Positions 54,345-62,655 of a stretch of 64,000 nt of DNA are shown piece by piece. Under the pieces are notes generated by a model, which was not told the DNA's origin, did not search any database, and saw only the letters and a program-made list of their open reading frames with translations. Each line of letters opens with the position of its first letter. Position 1 is the first letter of the stretch. The DNA is taken from positions 50,567 through 114,566 of the forward strand of contig PHCQ01000010.1 of the NCBI GenBank assembly GCA_002840835.1, in the 5' to 3' direction. Made by a program: the position numbers and the translations under genes. Source of the stretch: Betaproteobacteria bacterium HGW-Betaproteobacteria-16. Its GTDB lineage: Bacteria > Pseudomonadota > Gammaproteobacteria > Burkholderiales > Burkholderiaceae_C.

Positions 54345-55264
54345 GCGTCGGCCTTTTGCTGCTCGGGCAGTTCGATGCCGGCCAGCTGTGCGTAGTACTT
54401 CACCACTGCGGAATCGTCCTCACCGCCCAGGCCCATGGCCGCGGTGGACAGGTAGAGCTGGTGCGCGGCGGCGGCCAGTGGCAGCGGGAATTTGAGCTGG
54501 CGCGCGGCATCCAGCACGATGCCCAGGTCCTTCACGAAAATGTTCACTGCCGAGAGCGGCGTGTAGTCGCCGTCCAGGATGTGCGGCACACGGTTCTCGA
54601 ACATCCAGCTCATGCCGGCGGAGTTGCAGATCACCTCGTACAGCTGGCGCGGCTCGGCGCCGGCGCGCATGCCCAGGGCCATGGCTTCGCAGGCGGTGGC
54701 GATGTGCACACCCGCCAGGTGCTGGTTGACCATCTTCACTGTGGAGCCGATGCCGGCCTTGTCGCCCAGGCGGTAGACCTTGCCGGCAAAGCTTTCCAGC
54801 ACGTGGCCGGCGGCGGCGAAGGCTTTGGGTTGACCAGAGGCCATCACCGTCATCTGCCCCGCAGCGGCCTTCTTGGCGCCGCCGGACACCGGCCCGTCAA
54901 TCAGCCAGTGCCCGGTCTCGCCCAGGCGCTGCTCCCAGACCGGTGGCAGGGCGGGGTCCACCGTGGCAGAGCACACCACCACGCCGCCGCGCTTGAGCGA
55001 AGTGGCCACCCCTTGCGCGCCAAACAGCACGTCTTCGGTCTGCGCGGCGTTCACCACCAGCACCAGCACCACGTCGCAGTGCTGTGCCAGTTCGGCCACG
55101 CTGGCCGTGGCCTGGCCGCCGGCTTGTTCAAAGGCGGTGCGGGCCTCAGCGCGTGGGTCGCAGCCCCAGGTGGGCACGCCATGGCGCAGTGCAGACAGGG
55201 CAGCGCCCATGCCCATGGAGCCCAGGCCGATGACGCCCAGCGTGAGAGATGAAGGATGGCTCAT
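54341..55264 (-). CDS. ltnD: L-threonate dehydrogenase (LtnD)
   Basis: 307-residue beta-hydroxyacid dehydrogenase. Rossmann motif LGVIGLGSMGMGAALSALRH (8-27), substrate motif DGPVSGGAKKAAAGQMTVMA (about 119-138) and catalytic Lys in GSTVKMVNQHLAGVH. Matches LtnD, which oxidises L-threonate to 2-oxo-L-threonate; the wider 3-hydroxyisobutyrate dehydrogenase family is the alternative, but its place next to otnK and otnC supports LtnD. Stop and start overlaps link it to gntR and otnK. Confidence 0.9.
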   Translation of the reverse strand: MSHPSSLTLGVIGLGSMGMGAALSALRHGVPTWGCDPRAEARTAFEQAGGQATASVAELAQHCDVVLVLVVNAAQTEDVLFGAQGVATSLKRGGVVVCSATVDPALPPVWEQRLGETGHWLIDGPVSGGAKKAAAGQMTVMASGQPKAFAAAGHVLESFAGKVYRLGDKAGIGSTVKMVNQHLAGVHIATACEAMALGMRAGAEPRQLYEVICNSAGMSWMFENRVPHILDGDYTPLSAVNIFVKDLGIVLDAARQLKFPLPLAAAAHQLYLSTAAMGLGGEDDSAVVKYYAQLAGIELPEQQKADA

Positions 55265-56025
55265 GAAGATGTGGATCCGGTGGAAGGGGGTGCCAGCAGC
55301 GCACCCAGGGCACGGCGGATGGGGGGATCGGCGTTTTCGATGCGGTGCGCCGCGTTGTGCATGTGCAGCATGGCGGCCTGGCGGGCGGCTGCGGCATCGC
55401 CGCGCATCACGGCTTCAGCGATGGTCCGGTGCTCTTCGCGCACCTGCACCATGTAGCCGCTGTCCAGCGCTTCGTTGGTGCGGGTCACGCGCATGGCTTC
55501 GCGCTGGTATTGCTCCAGAAAGCCGAGCAGGCGTTCGTAATGCGGGTTTTCGGTGGCGCGGGCGATGCTGCGGTGAAACGCCAGATCGGCCTCCACGCCT
55601 TCGGTGCCCTGTGGCGGGCAGGTTTCGAGGTGGGCCAGTGCCTGGGCAATGGCTTTGGCCTTTTCGGGCGTCATGCGCTGTGCGGCCAGTGCGGCCACAT
55701 CGGCCTCCAGGCCGCGCCGCACCTCCACCACCTGCAGCACGCTCTCCATCGACGTGACCACCAGCGGGTCGAACGCCAGGGCGCGGGCCTGGTGGCGCGG
55801 CGCCACAAACACCCCGGCACCCTGGCGCGAGGTCAGCAACCCGATCGACTTCAGTCGGCTCACCGCTTCGCGCACCACAGTGCGCGATACGCCGAACTGC
55901 TCGGACAGCTTCTGCTCGGTGGGCAAGCGTTCGTCAGGCGCCAGATCCCCCGACTCGATGCGCTGCATCAGCAGACCGGCCAGTTTGTCGGTGAGGCGTT
56001 CAGGCGCTTGAAGGGCGTCGCTCAT
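55261..56025 (-). CDS. GntR-family regulator, FadR/FCD type
   Basis: 254-residue regulator, first gene of the tetronate operon. The N-terminal wHTH reads LPTEQKLSEQFGVSRTVVRE and AVSRLKSIGLLTSRQGAGVF; the C-terminal FCD domain has the metal/ligand residues in VEADLAFHRSIARATENP, REEHRTIAEAVMRGD and MLHMHNAAHRI. It probably represses its own operon and is released by a pathway acid such as a tetronate or oxo-tetronate (inference). An operator-like palindrome lies 31 bases upstream. Its stop overlaps the ltnD start. Confidence 0.9.
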   Translation of the reverse strand: MSDALQAPERLTDKLAGLLMQRIESGDLAPDERLPTEQKLSEQFGVSRTVVREAVSRLKSIGLLTSRQGAGVFVAPRHQARALAFDPLVVTSMESVLQVVEVRRGLEADVAALAAQRMTPEKAKAIAQALAHLETCPPQGTEGVEADLAFHRSIARATENPHYERLLGFLEQYQREAMRVTRTNEALDSGYMVQVREEHRTIAEAVMRGDAAAARQAAMLHMHNAAHRIENADPPIRRALGALLAPPSTGSTSS

Positions 56026-56055
56026 GGCGGAATGTCTTGTCTCGGTGTCTGGTTA

Positions 56056-56068
56056 TATGGTCATCATA
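56056..56068. promoter_or_regulatory. candidate GntR operator
   Basis: TATGGT-C-ATCATA, an imperfect palindrome (5 of 6 pairs) in an AT-rich window 31 bases upstream of the regulator gene. A CATATA on the minus strand overlaps it and could be part of the -10. Confidence 0.5.
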
Positions 56069-56114
56069 CAAATTTGGCCGAGATTGGCGATCATGGTTTT
56101 CCCTTGGCTTGGTG

Positions 56115-56308
56115 GTGTTCGGAGAGGCTTCGCCCGCCGCAAGGGCCCCAAGCCGCGAAGCGGCGCAGGGAGGAGTCCTCAGCCTCCGGAGCGAAGTGTC
56201 CCAGTCCAGGGCACCCGTGGAACCGGCTCTGCCGGGCCACAGGGCGCGTCCCCCTCCAAGCCGAAGGCGCCAGAGAGGGGGAAGCCGCGTCAGCGGCGCA
56301 GGGGGTGT
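56115..56308. repeat. family A repeat, copy 9 (tandem double unit)
   Basis: Two units: 56115-56180 (GCTTCGCCCGCCGCAAGGGC, AAGCCGCGAAGCGGCGCAGG) and 56190-56308 (GGGCACC...GGTGCCC-like arms enclosing ggaaccggctctgccgggcc, AAGCCGAAGGCGCC, AAGCCGCGTCAGCGGCGCAG). It ends exactly at the stop of the serine hydrolase gene. Confidence 0.65.
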
Positions 56309-57511
56309 TTACTCCAGTACAGCGTAGGCCAGCGTGCGAAACAGCTGCCGGTAGTGGTCGCGCTGGTTCGGCGCCTGCGTCAGCAGGATGCCGAAGAAGT
56401 CTTCGGCCGGGTCCGCGAAGAAGGTGGTGCCGGCAATGCCGCCCCAGTGGTAGGTGCCCACCGAGCCCGGCAGTGTGGACACGCCTGCGGCCGTGCGTAC
56501 CGCGAAGCCCAGGCCAAAGCCGTGGCCGGGCGATAGCAGCATGCCATCGGCGGGGATGTTGCCCAGGTGGTCGGCGGTCATGTGGGCCACGGTGTGCGGG
56601 CCCAGCAGACGCGTACCCCCCAGTTCGCCCTTGTTGAGCATGAACTGCAGGAACCGGGCGTAGTCGGCCGCCGTGGACATGAGCCCGCCGCCACCGCTTT
56701 CCATGGCAGGTGCCTGGCGTGGCTCCAGCACGCGCAGCGGGATGCCGCCGTCGGGATCGTGTGCGTAAGGTTCGGCAATGCGGTGGTGCTCGGTTTCAGG
56801 GACCACGAAACCGGTGTCGACCATGCCCAGCGGGTCAAAGATGGCCTGCTTCAGGTGCTGGCCCAGTGTCTGGCCGCTCAGCACTTCCAGCAGGCGACCG
56901 AGCACGTCGGTGGCGCGGCTGTAGCCCCATTGTGTGCCCGGCTCCATGAACAGCGGCATGGCCGCCAGGGTGCGGCTGAATTCGGCGTTGCTGCGTTCAC
57001 GTGATGCGATCTGAGCCTGCGCGTAGAGGCGCTGCACGTGCGCGGTGCCCAGGAATTCGTAGGTCAGGCCGGCGGTGTGGCGCAACAGGTCCTGCACGGT
57101 GGCGGGGGTGGCCACGGGTTGCAGCTGCACCTGGCCGTCGCGTTCCACGGCGAGCTTCTGATCGGCAAATTCTGGCAGGTGTTTGGCCACCGGATCGGTC
57201 AGCAACACGCGGCCCTGTTCCACCATCATCATCACCGCCACCGACACGATGGGCTTGGTCATGGAATAGATGCGGAAGATCGCATCGTTGCCCATGGCCA
57301 CGCCGGTGGCCGGGTTGAGTTGGCCGAGGCTCTCCATCAGGCCCAGCTTGCCGCGCCGGCCCAGCACGGCCACCGCGCCAGGCAGGCGACCGCGCGCATG
57401 TTCGTCGCGCAACACGTCCATGAGCCGTTGCGTGCGGTCCGGGCACAGGCCCAGGTCGGCGGGGGCAGCGAGGGGAAGGGGCGCGGACAGGGTGGCGGGG
57501 TTCTGGGTCAT
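56309..57511 (-). CDS. serine hydrolase, class C beta-lactamase/esterase fold
   Basis: 400-residue beta-lactamase-related serine hydrolase without a signal peptide. The nucleophile motif is SMTK (in FRIYSMTKPIVSVAVMMM, Ser about 93), with YSR (WGYSRATDVLGRLL) in place of Y-x-N, and HWGGIAGTTF near the third motif. Such cytoplasmic proteins are usually esterases or transesterases (EstB type) rather than beta-lactamases. ATG 57511 is the start before the domain. A family A repeat is directly downstream. Confidence 0.87.
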   Translation of the reverse strand: MTQNPATLSAPLPLAAPADLGLCPDRTQRLMDVLRDEHARGRLPGAVAVLGRRGKLGLMESLGQLNPATGVAMGNDAIFRIYSMTKPIVSVAVMMMVEQGRVLLTDPVAKHLPEFADQKLAVERDGQVQLQPVATPATVQDLLRHTAGLTYEFLGTAHVQRLYAQAQIASRERSNAEFSRTLAAMPLFMEPGTQWGYSRATDVLGRLLEVLSGQTLGQHLKQAIFDPLGMVDTGFVVPETEHHRIAEPYAHDPDGGIPLRVLEPRQAPAMESGGGGLMSTAADYARFLQFMLNKGELGGTRLLGPHTVAHMTADHLGNIPADGMLLSPGHGFGLGFAVRTAAGVSTLPGSVGTYHWGGIAGTTFFADPAEDFFGILLTQAPNQRDHYRQLFRTLAYAVLE

Positions 57512-57643
57512 GGGGCTTGAGGGGAAGGGTGATCGGTGCATCTTAAAGACCTGCGACCGTTGACCGTGACGCTTGCGTGCCGTCCACCCGTCGGTGTTTC
57601 ACTTCGGTGTGCACCAAAGCCTTGGCGCCTCGCGAGAGGGCAC

Positions 57644-57664
57644 AGTGATGCTTCTGACATCACT
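57644..57664. promoter_or_regulatory. palindromic operator candidate upstream of the NIPSNAP operon
   Basis: AGTGATG-N7-CATCACT, a perfect 7-bp inverted repeat 25 bases before the NIPSNAP start codon. The operon encodes its own ArsR-type regulator, the obvious candidate to bind. Confidence 0.55.
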
Positions 57665-57689
57665 TTCTCCATCTCTCACGCATCTCACC

Positions 57690-58028
57690 ATGTCCATCAC
57701 CTGTTTCATCCGTTACCAGATCGACCCGTTCCAGCGCGAAGCCTTCCGCACCTACGCCGAAGCCTGGGGCCGCATCATCCCGCGTTGTGGCGGCCAGCTC
57801 ATTGGCTACTTTCTGCCACACGAAGGCAGCAACGACGTGGCCTGGGGTCTCATTGGCTTCGATGACCTTGCCGCCTACGAGCGCTACCGCGCCACACTGC
57901 GCCAGGACCCGGAGGGGCGCGCCAACTTCCAGCGAGCGCAGAGTGAACGCTTCATCCTGCGTGAAGAACGCAGCTGGCTGGAAGACGTGGCCGGCACGCG
58001 CGACCAGCCACGGCAGGTGGCGCCATGA
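57690..58028 (+). CDS. NIPSNAP-family protein
   Basis: 112-residue ferredoxin-like (dimeric alpha/beta-barrel) protein: [40 protein letters not shown] and [20 protein letters not shown] are typical NIPSNAP text. Enzymatic role unknown; related folds act as monooxygenases or dehydratases on small aromatic or polyketide-like molecules. Its stop overlaps the next start as ATGA, so the two proteins are translationally coupled and may form a hetero-complex. Confidence 0.85.
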   Translation: MSITCFIRYQIDPFQREAFRTYAEAWGRIIPRCGGQLIGYFLPHEGSNDVAWGLIGFDDLAAYERYRATLRQDPEGRANFQRAQSERFILREERSWLEDVAGTRDQPRQVAP

Positions 58029-58369
58029 TCGCGGTCATCTTCGAACTCGAACCCCACGACGGCGCCGCCCCGCGCTATTTCGACCATGCCGCCACCTTGC
58101 GACCTGAACTGGAAAAAATCGACGGCTTCCTCTCCGTGGAACGCTTCGAGAGCCTGTCGCAACCCGGGCGCTACCTCTCACTGAGTTTCTGGCGCGACGA
58201 AGCCGCTGTGCGCCAGTGGCGCTGCCAGCCGCAGCACCGGCTGGCGCAGCAAGACGGGCGATCAGCCGTTTTTGCGCACTACCGGTTGCGTGTGGCCACG
58301 GTGATGCGCGACTATGGTCTGCACGAGCGCGAACAGGTGCCCGCAGACTCGCTCTCTGCGCTAATCTGA
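58025..58369 (+). CDS. antibiotic-biosynthesis-monooxygenase (ABM) family protein
   Basis: 114-residue ABM-fold protein: [60 protein letters not shown] and [20 protein letters not shown]. The F-x-S-x-E-R-F and S-x-W-x-D-E motifs are characteristic. Small ABM proteins oxygenate quinol-type or other electron-rich substrates, often without a cofactor; the actual activity here is unknown. It overlaps NIPSNAP by 4 bases and precedes the ArsR gene by 4 bases. Confidence 0.87.
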   Translation: MIAVIFELEPHDGAAPRYFDHAATLRPELEKIDGFLSVERFESLSQPGRYLSLSFWRDEAAVRQWRCQPQHRLAQQDGRSAVFAHYRLRVATVMRDYGLHEREQVPADSLSALI

Positions 58370-58373
58370 GCGA

Positions 58374-59081
58374 ATGTCCCATCCCCACGAACCCCGTCTG
58401 GCCCGCGTGGCCGCCATGGTGGCCGACCCGGCCCGATCGCGCATGCTGGCCTATCTGCTCTCGGGCGAATACGCCAGCGCCAGCGAGCTGGCCAAGGTGG
58501 CATCGGTCACGCCGGCCACCGCCAGTGGTCACCTGGCGCGATTGCAGGAGGCCCGCTTTGTGGTCTGCGAGCCGCGCGGGCGCCACCGCTACTACCGGTT
58601 GGCCGACGCCGATGTGGCCCATGCACTGGAGGCGCTGGCCGTGGTGGCAGAACGCGACGATCACGACGCGGCCTGGTCGCACCCGGAGCGTGCCCGCTTG
58701 CGCCAAGCGCGTTGTTGCTACGGTCATCTGGCGGGGCGGTTGGGCGTTCGGCTGTTTTCTTCGCTTCAAGGCGTGGGCGGCTTGCAGACCGTGAGCAGCG
58801 GGTTCGAGCTCACTGAGGCTGGTCGGAGCTGGCTTGGTGATCTGGGACTGAGCCCACCCGAACCCAATGGCAAGCGGCGTTTTGCCTATGCCTGTCTCGA
58901 CTGGTCAGAACGCCGCGATCACCTGGCAGGCCAGCTCGCCGACCAGATCTTCCTGCACCTGGTTGAGCAAGGCTGGGTCCGGCGGGGCTCAGGCCGGTCT
59001 GTGGACATCACACCCAGTGGTGTAAAGGCATTGCTTCCACGCCTGGCGGAATTGCCGTCAACCCACAGCCGGGCCGAATGA
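58374..59081 (+). CDS. ArsR-type winged-helix regulator
   Basis: 235-residue regulator. The N-terminal wHTH is MVADPARSRMLAYLLSGEYA, SASELAKVASVTPATASGHL and ARLQEARFVVCEPRGRHRYY (about 14-76). The C-terminal 150 residues form a second helical domain with a Cys-Cys pair (RQARCCYGHLAGRLGV) and YACLDWSERRDHLAG. The latter is longer than classical ArsR; no canonical CxC metal site in the recognition helix, so a metal or an organic ligand may be sensed. Third gene of the NIPSNAP-ABM-ArsR operon. Confidence 0.85.
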   Translation: MSHPHEPRLARVAAMVADPARSRMLAYLLSGEYASASELAKVASVTPATASGHLARLQEARFVVCEPRGRHRYYRLADADVAHALEALAVVAERDDHDAAWSHPERARLRQARCCYGHLAGRLGVRLFSSLQGVGGLQTVSSGFELTEAGRSWLGDLGLSPPEPNGKRRFAYACLDWSERRDHLAGQLADQIFLHLVEQGWVRRGSGRSVDITPSGVKALLPRLAELPSTHSRAE

Positions 59082-59087
59082 AACCAG

Positions 59088-59126
59088 AAAAATGCCCTCC
59101 GACGCGCAAAGCGGTGGAGGGCATGA
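59088..59126 (-). terminator. Rho-independent terminator of the DUF4148 gene
   Basis: ATGCCCTCC (59093-59101) pairs with GGAGGGCAT (59117-59125); on the minus strand the stem is followed by TTTTT. It serves the minus-strand gene at 59206 and may also stop the converging ArsR operon. Confidence 0.8.
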
Positions 59127-59205
59127 AGGGAGACTCACTCAATACCAACGGAGATGCCAGGGGGTTCGGGGCAGCGCATTCAGGCGCTGGCCCGAAAGAG
59201 GAGGA

Positions 59206-59760
59206 TCAATACAGATTGCTGTTGGGGTTGCCGCGCTGGCCTGCATAGGTCAGTGCGTTGTCCTTGAACGCGGCCGCCTCAGGGCCATCCTGAACGCTGG
59301 ACTGTTGCAGGGCCTGGTTCCGCTGGATACGGTTCAGTTCTCCGTTGGCCACGACAGTGCCGTTGGCAATGGCACGCGAGAGCTCTGCCTGTACTTCTGC
59401 ACGCGTCTTGCCTTGTGCAGCGGGTGTGGCGTAGTTGCCCGGGGCCAGTTGGCGGGCGGTGAGGCCGATTTCCTTGCTCACGATCAACTCGCCGTTGGCG
59501 CGGGCCTGCTCGAAGGCGGCCTGCACTTCGGCACGGCTCAGGCCTTTGGTGGCTGGTTTGGCCATGTAGTTGCCGGGGTTCAAGTTGCGGAAGGTGGCGC
59601 CGGTTTCGCCGTTGGCGATCAGGGTGCCATTGCGCTGTGCTTGCATGAGTTCGGCGCGAACCTGTTCGCGGGTGGGGCCGCTCATGTCAGATGCCCAGAC
59701 AGAAGAAGCGGTGGCTGCAATGGTGGCGATGGCGATGAGGTGAAGACGGGTCGATTTCAT
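59206..59760 (-). CDS. DUF4148-family periplasmic protein
   Basis: 184-residue protein with signal peptide MKSTRLHLIAIATIAATASS-VWA. The mature part is three tandem DUF4148 units of about 45 residues: TREQVRAELMQAQRNGTLIA, SRAEVQAAFEQARANGELIV and TRAEVQAELSRAIANGTVVA, the first two each followed by a P-G-N-Y ending. DUF4148 proteins are common in Burkholderiales, often in many copies, with unknown function. It has its own terminator at 59088-59126. Confidence 0.88.
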   Translation of the reverse strand: MKSTRLHLIAIATIAATASSVWASDMSGPTREQVRAELMQAQRNGTLIANGETGATFRNLNPGNYMAKPATKGLSRAEVQAAFEQARANGELIVSKEIGLTARQLAPGNYATPAAQGKTRAEVQAELSRAIANGTVVANGELNRIQRNQALQQSSVQDGPEAAAFKDNALTYAGQRGNPNSNLY

Positions 59761-59990
59761 GATGAAGTCCTTTTCGGAGTGGTGTGCCAGCGGGGCCGGC
59801 GGTTTCTGTGGGTCACGCTTTGAATACGCGCCCATTGCCCCGCTGGATTCAGTTCTTCCAAAAAGGAAATGCGTGCATGTGTAAGCATCTGTGCCGCTCC
59901 TTCGCGTGAACAAGCGCCCCATGCCCGAAAAGGCTGCGGTGTGTCACCCGCGCTGCTTGCCGGGTTCACCTGCTGGCAGACAATCTACGC

Positions 59991-60869
59991 ATGGCCATCC
60001 CGATCAACTCCGACGTCGTCCACACACCGCCTGTGCCCGCCGCCACCGTGATGGTGGTGCGCGACGGCGAACAGGGCCTGGAGGTGCTGCTGGTGCGCCG
60101 CCATGCCAATTCCGGCGTGCTCGGTGGCGTGCATGTGTTCCCGGGAGGCAAGCTGGATGCCGCCGACCGACTGGTGGCACCGGGCGCACTGGACCGGCCC
60201 GTGGCCGACTGCCTGCAGGCGCTGGGCGAAGCCGATCTGGATGTGGACACCGCCGTGGGCCTGCACGTGGCGGCGCTGCGCGAGACGTTTGAAGAGTGTG
60301 GACTGATGCTGGGCCATGAGGCATCGCCCGATGTGGTGCCGCGTGTGCGTGAACAGACGCAGAACGGCACGGCCTTTGGCGAAGCGGTGCATGCGCTTGG
60401 CTTTCGGCTGCCGGTGTCGTGTCTGCTGCCCTGGTCGCGCTGGGTGACGCCGCGCGTGCCTTCGGTCACCAACCGGCGCTTCGACACGCGCTTCTTTGTG
60501 GCGCTGGCGCCGCCCGATCAGGTGGTCGAGCATTGTGTGTTTGAAGCGACGGAGGCGGTGTGGATGTCGCCCCGTGCCGGCCTTGAGCGGTTCTGGGCCG
60601 GCGAGATCGATCTGGCGCCACCGCAGATCATGAGCCTGTGCCAGCTGAGCCCGCTGGGCAGCGTGGACCAGGTGCAGGCGGTGGCGCGCAGCCGTGCCCC
60701 TGTGCTGATCGCGCCAGAGCCGTTTGATGTGGACGGTGTGCGCATCATCTGCTACCCGGGCGATCCCTCACACAGCTGCGCGGATCGCGCCTGGCCTGGG
60801 CCAACGCGGCTGATCTTCCGGAACCAGCGGTTTGAGCCGGAGGGTGGGTTGGTTGCGCTGCTGGGATAG
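59991..60869 (+). CDS. Nudix hydrolase with expanded Nudix box (NUDT19-like)
   Basis: 292-residue Nudix protein. The two halves of the Nudix box are seen as HVFPGGKLDAADRL (about 42-55) and AALRETFEECGLML (about 92-105), separated by about 40 extra residues where a normal box has none; the RE-x-x-EE metal-binding core is intact. The same expansion occurs in NUDT19/RP2p, peroxisomal CoA diphosphatases, so a CoA or acyl-CoA pyrophosphatase role is a reasonable inference. The C-terminal domain is poorly known. Start is ATG at 59991. Confidence 0.8.
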   Translation: MAIPINSDVVHTPPVPAATVMVVRDGEQGLEVLLVRRHANSGVLGGVHVFPGGKLDAADRLVAPGALDRPVADCLQALGEADLDVDTAVGLHVAALRETFEECGLMLGHEASPDVVPRVREQTQNGTAFGEAVHALGFRLPVSCLLPWSRWVTPRVPSVTNRRFDTRFFVALAPPDQVVEHCVFEATEAVWMSPRAGLERFWAGEIDLAPPQIMSLCQLSPLGSVDQVQAVARSRAPVLIAPEPFDVDGVRIICYPGDPSHSCADRAWPGPTRLIFRNQRFEPEGGLVALLG

Positions 60870-60904
60870 GTGACGACAGCAAACGCTTCGTTGGAGAGCG
60901 AAGC

Positions 60905-62215
60905 ATGCAGATGGCGGTTGACCACATCATCTCCGGCATGACCCAACTCCGTGCTCGATGTGTGCAATCCGTGCCAAGCTTCTTCGGTCCATGGGTCGTT
61001 CGTGCGACCTTTGTCATGGCCATGTTTGGCTGGGGCGTGGGGTTCTATGGACCATCGATCTTTCTACAGACAGTGGTGGAACGCACGGGTTGGTCGCTGA
61101 CGCTGGTGTCCACGGCTGTCACCGTGCATTACCTGTTTGGTGCCATCGTCGTGACGCGTCTGCCGTTTTTTCATCGGCGCTTCGGCGTGGGGCCAACCGC
61201 TGTCGTCGGCGCCTTGACCACCGCCGTGGGCGTGCTGGGCTGGGCGGCCGCCAGCGCGCCATGGCAATTGTTTGGCGCGGCGTTCATCAGCGGTGCGGGG
61301 TGGGTGACCATGGGGGCGGTGGCCGTCAATGCCGCCATCGCGCCGTGGTACGAGAGAGACCGACCACTAGCGCTGGCCAAGGCCTACAACGGTGCCAGCA
61401 TCGGCGGCGTGGTGTTCATGCCCCTGTGGGTGCTGTTGATTGCTCAATGGGGCTTCTCAAACGCGGCCGCTGTGGTGGGTGTGGTGATGATTTCCGTGAT
61501 GGTGGGGCTCGAACGTGGCGTGTTTGTCAAGACGCCTGCCTGTCTGGGTCAACGTGCGGACGGCGATGCACCGGGTTCGGATCTGGCCAGCGCCTCATGG
61601 TCGACACAGACAGCGTTGCCGGGCAGGTTGCTTTGGCGAGACCGCCGATTTGTGACCTTGGCTCTGGGGATGGCAGCGGGCCTGTTTGCTCAGATCGGCA
61701 TGCTCGCTCATCTTTTCTTGCTATTGGTACCCGCGTTGGGCACGCACGCTGCGGGGCTTGCCATGGGTTTTGCCACGCTCTGTGCGATGGGCGGGCGCTT
61801 TGTCGTGGCGGGTGCATTGCAATCAGGCGGCCAACGCCGCACGGTTGCCGCACTGTCGTATGGCGTTCAGTTGATCGGCTCTATGTTGCTGCTGCTGGCT
61901 GGCGAGCAGCAGATCGCTTGGATCCTGCTGGGCATTGCGTTGTACGGCTCTGGCATCGGCAATGCCACATCGCTGCCACCGCTCATCGCTCAAGCAGAGT
62001 TTGCGAGCAAAGACGTGCCGCGCGTCGTTGCATTGATCGTGGCGATGGGGCAGGCCACCTATGCGTTTGCACCGGCCGTGTTCGGCCTCTTGCTGAGCGC
62101 CTCCACCGTGCCGATCCCGCAGATCGGCTCCGGCACCTCGCTGTTCTTTGCGGCAGTGGTGGTGGTTCAGGGGTTTGCGATTGCGTGCTTCCTCGCGGGC
62201 CGCAGGCGAGGCTGA
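60905..62215 (+). CDS. MFS transporter
   Basis: 436-residue protein with 12 predicted helices. Helix 1 begins PWVVRATFVMAMFGWGVGFY; FYGPSIFLQTVVERTGWSLT, ALAKAYNGASIGGVVFMPLW and GIGNATSLPPLIAQAEFASK are recognisable MFS segments. The loop 2-3 motif A is weak (HRRFGVG). Resembles the oxalate/formate or CynX-like groups only loosely; substrate unknown. It follows the Nudix gene by 35 bases and may be co-transcribed. Confidence 0.85.
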   Translation: MQMAVDHIISGMTQLRARCVQSVPSFFGPWVVRATFVMAMFGWGVGFYGPSIFLQTVVERTGWSLTLVSTAVTVHYLFGAIVVTRLPFFHRRFGVGPTAVVGALTTAVGVLGWAAASAPWQLFGAAFISGAGWVTMGAVAVNAAIAPWYERDRPLALAKAYNGASIGGVVFMPLWVLLIAQWGFSNAAAVVGVVMISVMVGLERGVFVKTPACLGQRADGDAPGSDLASASWSTQTALPGRLLWRDRRFVTLALGMAAGLFAQIGMLAHLFLLLVPALGTHAAGLAMGFATLCAMGGRFVVAGALQSGGQRRTVAALSYGVQLIGSMLLLLAGEQQIAWILLGIALYGSGIGNATSLPPLIAQAEFASKDVPRVVALIVAMGQATYAFAPAVFGLLLSASTVPIPQIGSGTSLFFAAVVVVQGFAIACFLAGRRRG

Positions 62216-62655
62216 GACCTGCGGCCTGTTGCTTTTGCCACACTGGCCATGGGCTTGTTGCCTTTGACTGAGAGGGCGGAAGTTGATTTGCGCAACGCCC
62301 GTTCTGCAGCGAGAGCCGTCAATGGGCGTGGCCAGGCGTGCTCGCGCTGACTGCAACGAAGCGGCTGTTGGGCGTTTCGACTTGCCCCAGCCTGAGTGGC
62401 GGCTGTACGAGGTATTGCGGTCATATGGCTTCTGCGACCAGACTGGCACCGAACCACCAACCGCATCTCCATCGTTTGGACTGGCGGTTTGCCTCAACGG
62501 TCACCTGCGCGTAAAGACGTGGTCAGTAGAGCGCATACAAAGTTTTAGCTTCTCCAGCTAGCGGAGAAAGGTTCTGCAAGCCCGATTTGGGTCGATAGTG
62601 CGACTGCCGCGGACTAGGCTTACAGCACCTGCCGTAGCGAATCGAGGGTTGCAGG
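62216..62655. other. gene-poor spacer before the right-edge region
   Basis: 440 bases between the convergent MFS and IMPase genes. A 92-codon plus-strand frame (62283-62561) has no recognisable content and I do not call it. The sequence has a lower G+C and looks like decayed accessory DNA; GTTAGAC adjoins the IMPase stop (see the rejected items). Confidence 0.45.

Noticed and set aside
62283..62561. 92-codon plus-strand open frame between the MFS and IMPase genes
   Set aside because: No recognisable domain and no good ribosome-binding site; the sequence looks like decayed spacer DNA.
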